Under the pieces are notes generated by a model. That model was given only the letters and a program-made list of their open reading frames with translations, searched no databases and had not been told where the DNA came from. DNA of 6,130 nt from an uncultured Porphyromonas sp. Lineage in GTDB: Bacteria; Bacteroidota; Bacteroidia; Bacteroidales; Porphyromonadaceae. The stretch spans positions 1-6,130 of the forward strand of contig CAMIEW010000062.1 in assembly GCA_946222055.1 (NCBI GenBank). Direction: 5' to 3'. Below, one piece after another: positions 5,683-6,130 of this stretch; position 1 is the first letter of the stretch, and every line of letters begins with the position of its first letter. Both the position numbers and the translations under genes were made by a program.

Positions 5683-6130
5683 TCACTTGCGGAATAAGCG
5701 AGGCTTGATGTACTGATTGATCATCGGTGTGAAGCCATTCATAAAGAGGATGGCAAAGGACATACCCTCGGGGTAGGATCCCCAGAAGCGGATCACCATC
5801 GTGATCAGTCCGATCATCACTCCGTAGAGGATCTGACCGCCGGTACTCATAGGCGAGGTGACGTAGTCGGTCGCCATGAAGATCGCTCCGATCAGCATAC
5901 CACCAGTCATCAGCTGGAGGACTGGACTCATATACATCGTCGGATCGATAAGCCACATGATTCCGGAGAAGACAAAGGCGGTTCCGAGAATAGAGACGGG
6001 AATGTGCCAAGTGATCACCTTGCGGAGCAGGAGGTAGACAAAGCCGATCAGTAGAGCGATGGCAGACACCTCTCCGAAGGATCCGGAGAGCTGTCCGAGG
6101 AACATCTCTGTCGCTGAGGGAAGCATATCG
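5683..6130 (-). CDS. rnfD: Rnf electron transport complex subunit D (N-terminal part outside the window)
   Basis: RnfD is a polytopic inner-membrane flavoprotein of the Rnf complex, homologous to NqrB, and is thought to form part of the ion-translocation path. Only the last 148 residues are here; the family is about 320-350 residues. The frame is open through the right edge, so the ATG at 6126 is internal rather than a start. Motifs match the C-terminal half: LPSATEMFLGQLSGSFGEVSA, RKVITWHIPVS, the ATDYVTSPMSTGGQILYG stretch, and SYPEGMSFAILFMNGFTPMI. Five hydrophobic segments are visible. The covalent-FMN motif (SGAT type) normally lies just before LPSATEMFLG and so should be beyond the window. 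The stop is 22 bases before rnfG. Confidence 0.95.
   Translation of the reverse strand, partial: DMLPSATEMFLGQLSGSFGEVSAIALLIGFVYLLLRKVITWHIPVSILGTAFVFSGIMWLIDPTMYMSPVLQLMTGGMLIGAIFMATDYVTSPMSTGGQILYGVMIGLITMVIRFWGSYPEGMSFAILFMNGFTPMINQYIKPRLFRK

Noticed and set aside
3262..6130. Reading the right half as a Na+-NQR (nqrBCDE) operon
   Set aside because: Nqr and Rnf subunits are homologous, but the D-G-E-A gene order and the subunit motifs fit Rnf; an Nqr operon would continue into nqrF after nqrE, and here a terminator follows instead.

Overview
The window looks like chromosomal core DNA from a Gram-negative Bacteroidota member. A Porphyromonas-like oral or gut anaerobe is my best guess. Three things point that way: the rnf gene order D-G-E-A, start sites without recognisable Shine-Dalgarno motifs, and a TAnnTTTG-type promoter box ahead of galE. 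The base composition is rather GC-rich for Bacteroides, which fits some Porphyromonas better. The genus is an inference; no rRNA or other marker gene is present. All supported genes are on the minus strand, so transcription runs from right to left. I see no mobile element, CRISPR array, tRNA or rRNA.

Right half (about 3191-6130): the distal part of an rnf operon, in transcription order rnfD (5' end off the right edge), rnfG, rnfE and rnfA. The genes are separated by 22, 6 and 29 bases, and a strong hairpin with a short T run follows rnfA. Rnf is a membrane complex that couples electron flow between reduced ferredoxin and NAD+ to ion translocation. RnfB and RnfC, which carry the ferredoxin/NADH-side centres, would lie beyond the right edge. 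The standout is RnfG: at 368 residues it contains two tandem FMN-binding domains related by a gap-free 168-residue repeat, where the usual RnfG has one.

Left half (1-3102): galE (UDP-glucose 4-epimerase), prs (ribose-phosphate pyrophosphokinase) and mutY (adenine DNA glycosylase, C-terminus off the left edge), probably one transcription unit driven from a promoter at about 3069-3100. prs and mutY share a reading frame and are separated by a TGA, and mutY appears to start at GTG. A 46-base near-perfect palindrome lies inside the first codons of mutY, where it could fold in the mRNA and lower mutY expression relative to prs.

The two blocks are functionally unrelated: respiratory energy conservation on one side, and nucleotide-sugar, PRPP and DNA-repair housekeeping on the other. 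No wholly new multi-gene system is visible. The points most worth following are the double-FMN RnfG, the mutY leader palindrome and the small gatekeeper residue in GalE.
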